64,000 bases of DNA. Origin: Clostridiales bacterium (GTDB lineage Bacteria > Bacillota > Clostridia > Peptostreptococcales > Anaerovoracaceae). How positions within the stretch are numbered: position 1 is the first letter of the stretch; each line of letters begins with the position of its first letter. The position numbers were made by a program, and so were the translations under genes. The notes beneath the pieces were generated by a model, which worked only from the letters and a program-made list of their open reading frames with translations, did no database searches and had not been told where the DNA came from. The stretch covers positions 1-64,000 of the forward strand of contig JAAZCE010000047.1 in the NCBI GenBank assembly GCA_012513435.1, read 5' to 3'. Positions 62,688 to 64,000 of this stretch are shown piece after piece.

Positions 62688-63896
62688 TTACATTCCGCCT
62701 CCTACATCAGCCCCCAGACCGTTGCAGGTATAACACCAAACCATGGTGTCACCGTTTTTCATCTTATATGAACTGACCCCGTAATTGGGGAACCATCCGT
62801 TGACCTTGTACATCCATCCTGATTGCTCTCCACAGTCAAACTCGTAGAGATGATTCATCCCTTCTATGTAATAGCTTCCGTACATAGGTGTGTATGAATA
62901 TTCCAGCTGTATCCCTGCCGCATTGCAGGCACGTTTTAGAACATCAAAGGCAGTTTCACCATCTCTGAACTGAACTGTAGATGTGGCAAGGATTATTCCG
63001 TTGCTTGGCACATACGCCTCTTTCCCGGCTGTCAGTTTCCCCATATTGTTCAGGATTGTATCGCAGCGTATTTGGATTGTACAGGTCTTCACTCCGCCGC
63101 TTGATGCAGACCCTGAGGATTTACTGCCTTCAAGCCCTGATTCTCCTGCCGCAATTACCTCTTGTTCGTGCTTCTTCTGTTCCTTAACGGCTTTCTTTAC
63201 TTCCTTTTCTCTATCAGAAACAACTTTATCCAGCTGTTCTGCCGTGAAGCAAAGCTCTCTATTGCCACCTGCAAGCTTAGCCTGTTCGATGTTAAAATCA
63301 TTTAAAGCTTCCGCCTTTAGCTTATTTACAGCTACCTCATCTCCTGCCACCGATATGCCCTGACCTGCTTTAGCTGTTTTCTCTGTATCACCCTTAGCTA
63401 AGGCCACTTCCCCCTCATAGACATTGACTCCCATAGAGCCTGTCTGTGAGTTGACTGAGAACACTGTGCCCCTTGCAGTAAGGCTGTAGTCCCCTACGGT
63501 TATGTCCTTGAAGCTCTCTCCATCATTTATAACCACGAAGATTTCACCTTTGCTCAGGCTTATGGAATACATATCACCCTTCAGGTTCCCATGCTGGCCT
63601 TCTGTATCGCCTGCCATGATATAATCATTATCTCCCGCTTCTATTCTAGCTGTAGCATCGGATTTCGTCTCGACTATATCACTTGCCTTTAGTGCTGTCT
63701 CATCCTCCAGCCTATATGCAACGCCTTCTCTTTCAATATTGGCAATGCCCTTAACCTCGGTAGCCTGTGCATAGCTGCCAGTGCCGTCAAACCATCCTTT
63801 GATGTTTCCCACAGCCATAACACCGCAGAGCACTATGACAGCAATCAGTGCCGCCATTGCAATGTTCATTATTCTCTTCTTCTTCTGCGTTTCCAA
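62688..63896 (-). CDS. FecR-domain membrane protein with C-terminal DUF4430
   Basis: A 402-residue membrane protein with one N-terminal span (about 9-30), a FecR domain (about 40-190, with GQGISVAGDEVAVNKL), a charged coiled-coil-like stretch (about 215-250), a Ser/Gly linker and a DUF4430 domain (about 270-402). The end shows the usual GWMYKVNGWFPNYGVSSYKM and KNGDTMVWCYTCNGLG. The TTG start has AGGAGG 6 bases upstream. It lies 24 bases before the large surface-protein gene, so both are in one operon. DUF4430 shares its fold with the beta domain of transcobalamin. Confidence 0.85.
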   Translation of the reverse strand: METQKKKRIMNIAMAALIAVIVLCGVMAVGNIKGWFDGTGSYAQATEVKGIANIEREGVAYRLEDETALKASDIVETKSDATARIEAGDNDYIMAGDTEGQHGNLKGDMYSISLSKGEIFVVINDGESFKDITVGDYSLTARGTVFSVNSQTGSMGVNVYEGEVALAKGDTEKTAKAGQGISVAGDEVAVNKLKAEALNDFNIEQAKLAGGNRELCFTAEQLDKVVSDREKEVKKAVKEQKKHEQEVIAAGESGLEGSKSSGSASSGGVKTCTIQIRCDTILNNMGKLTAGKEAYVPSNGIILATSTVQFRDGETAFDVLKRACNAAGIQLEYSYTPMYGSYYIEGMNHLYEFDCGEQSGWMYKVNGWFPNYGVSSYKMKNGDTMVWCYTCNGLGADVGGGM

Positions 63897-63911
63897 ATTC
63901 GTCCTCCTTTA

Positions 63912-64000
63912 TTATTCCGGCCAATAGACACAGTAACAAGGATAGTATTCTCCCAAATATACCCATACCGTATCGCCCATATCTAATTTTTCTTTTTTAT
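63912..64000 (-). CDS. 3' end of an upstream DUF4430-like gene, cut by window edge
   Basis: The open frame on the minus strand enters the window at 64000 and ends with TAA at 63914-63912. The visible 29 codons end in LDMGDTVWVYLGEYYPCYCV-YWPE; the stretch before that resembles the K/M-x-D-GDTVVW end of DUF4430 domains. It is 15 bases upstream of the FecR-domain gene, so probably the same operon. Confidence 0.55.
   Translation of the reverse strand, partial: KKEKLDMGDTVWVYLGEYYPCYCVYWPE

Overview
The window looks like a chromosomal stretch of a low-to-middle GC Gram-positive anaerobe of the class Clostridia. The signs are strong AGGAGG-type ribosome binding sites (several deciding TTG or GTG starts), a T-box leader, a cobalamin riboswitch, ECF transport, a Gram-positive LexA, Spo0A-type DNA boxes with a Spo0A C-domain protein, MoxR/VWA and LysO families, and an S-P-x-T-G cell-wall sorting signal. 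A gut member of the Anaerovoracaceae/Eubacteriales would fit, but that placement is inference. No rRNA, CRISPR array, phage or complete insertion sequence was seen.

Layout. 1-2.3 kb: the 3' part of a CoA-acylating aldehyde dehydrogenase of the SauS type and a class III aminotransferase, a possible taurine or beta-amino-acid route. 2.4-3.1 kb: lexA with a candidate SOS box. 3.2-11.3 kb: a leftward run with a LysR regulator, an SsuABC/TauABC-like ABC transporter, an SGNH/DltD-like protein coupled to it, an FMN-binding protein, LysO, MoxR and a VWA protein. 11.5-14.8 kb: an acyl-activating ligase, an MBOAT acyltransferase and a carrier protein, resembling a Dlt-type envelope acylation system. 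15-17.3 kb: a small regulatory island with a stand-alone Spo0A C-terminal domain, tRNA-Arg, an XRE regulator and a sensorless histidine kinase, with three copies of one operator-like sequence and 0A boxes. 17.4-23.3 kb: AIR-synthase-like protein, LigA, PcrA and a site-2 protease. 23.3-26.6 kb: a TrpXYZ-like ABC transporter behind a T-box. 26.6-29.3 kb: a nuclease-like protein, a sortase-type surface protein and a divergent XRE regulator. 29.4-35.5 kb: a leftward housekeeping operon (YacL-like, IspDF, ProS, split ChrA, Nudix, cyclophilin). 35.7-40.2 kb: OmpR-type two-component system, PHP phosphatase, MBL hydrolase, GNAT. 40.3-43.9 kb: AraC regulator, unusual glycerol-kinase relative and class V aminotransferase. 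44-46.3 kb: an amino-acid permease flanked by two small membrane proteins. 46.4-49.9 kb: RadA and an EF-G-like GTPase. 50-54.4 kb: an ECF transporter with two EcfT subunits behind a cobalamin riboswitch. 55-57.7 kb: a lipoprotein carboxylesterase and a membrane LuxR regulator. 57.9-64 kb: very large surface proteins with DUF4430 (transcobalamin beta-like) domains.

The most interesting reading joins the last blocks. The 1.6-kDa-per-ten-residue scale surface protein at 57.9-62.7 kb (about 1,600 residues) combines DUF4430 with what looks like an alpha/alpha toroid, the two folds of animal transcobalamin and intrinsic factor. It sits a few kilobases from a cobalamin-riboswitch ECF importer. Together they could be a Gram-positive corrinoid capture and uptake system. 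The second notable area is the 15-17 kb island, where a receiver-less Spo0A DNA-binding domain, a sensorless kinase with 0A boxes and a shared repeated operator lie together.
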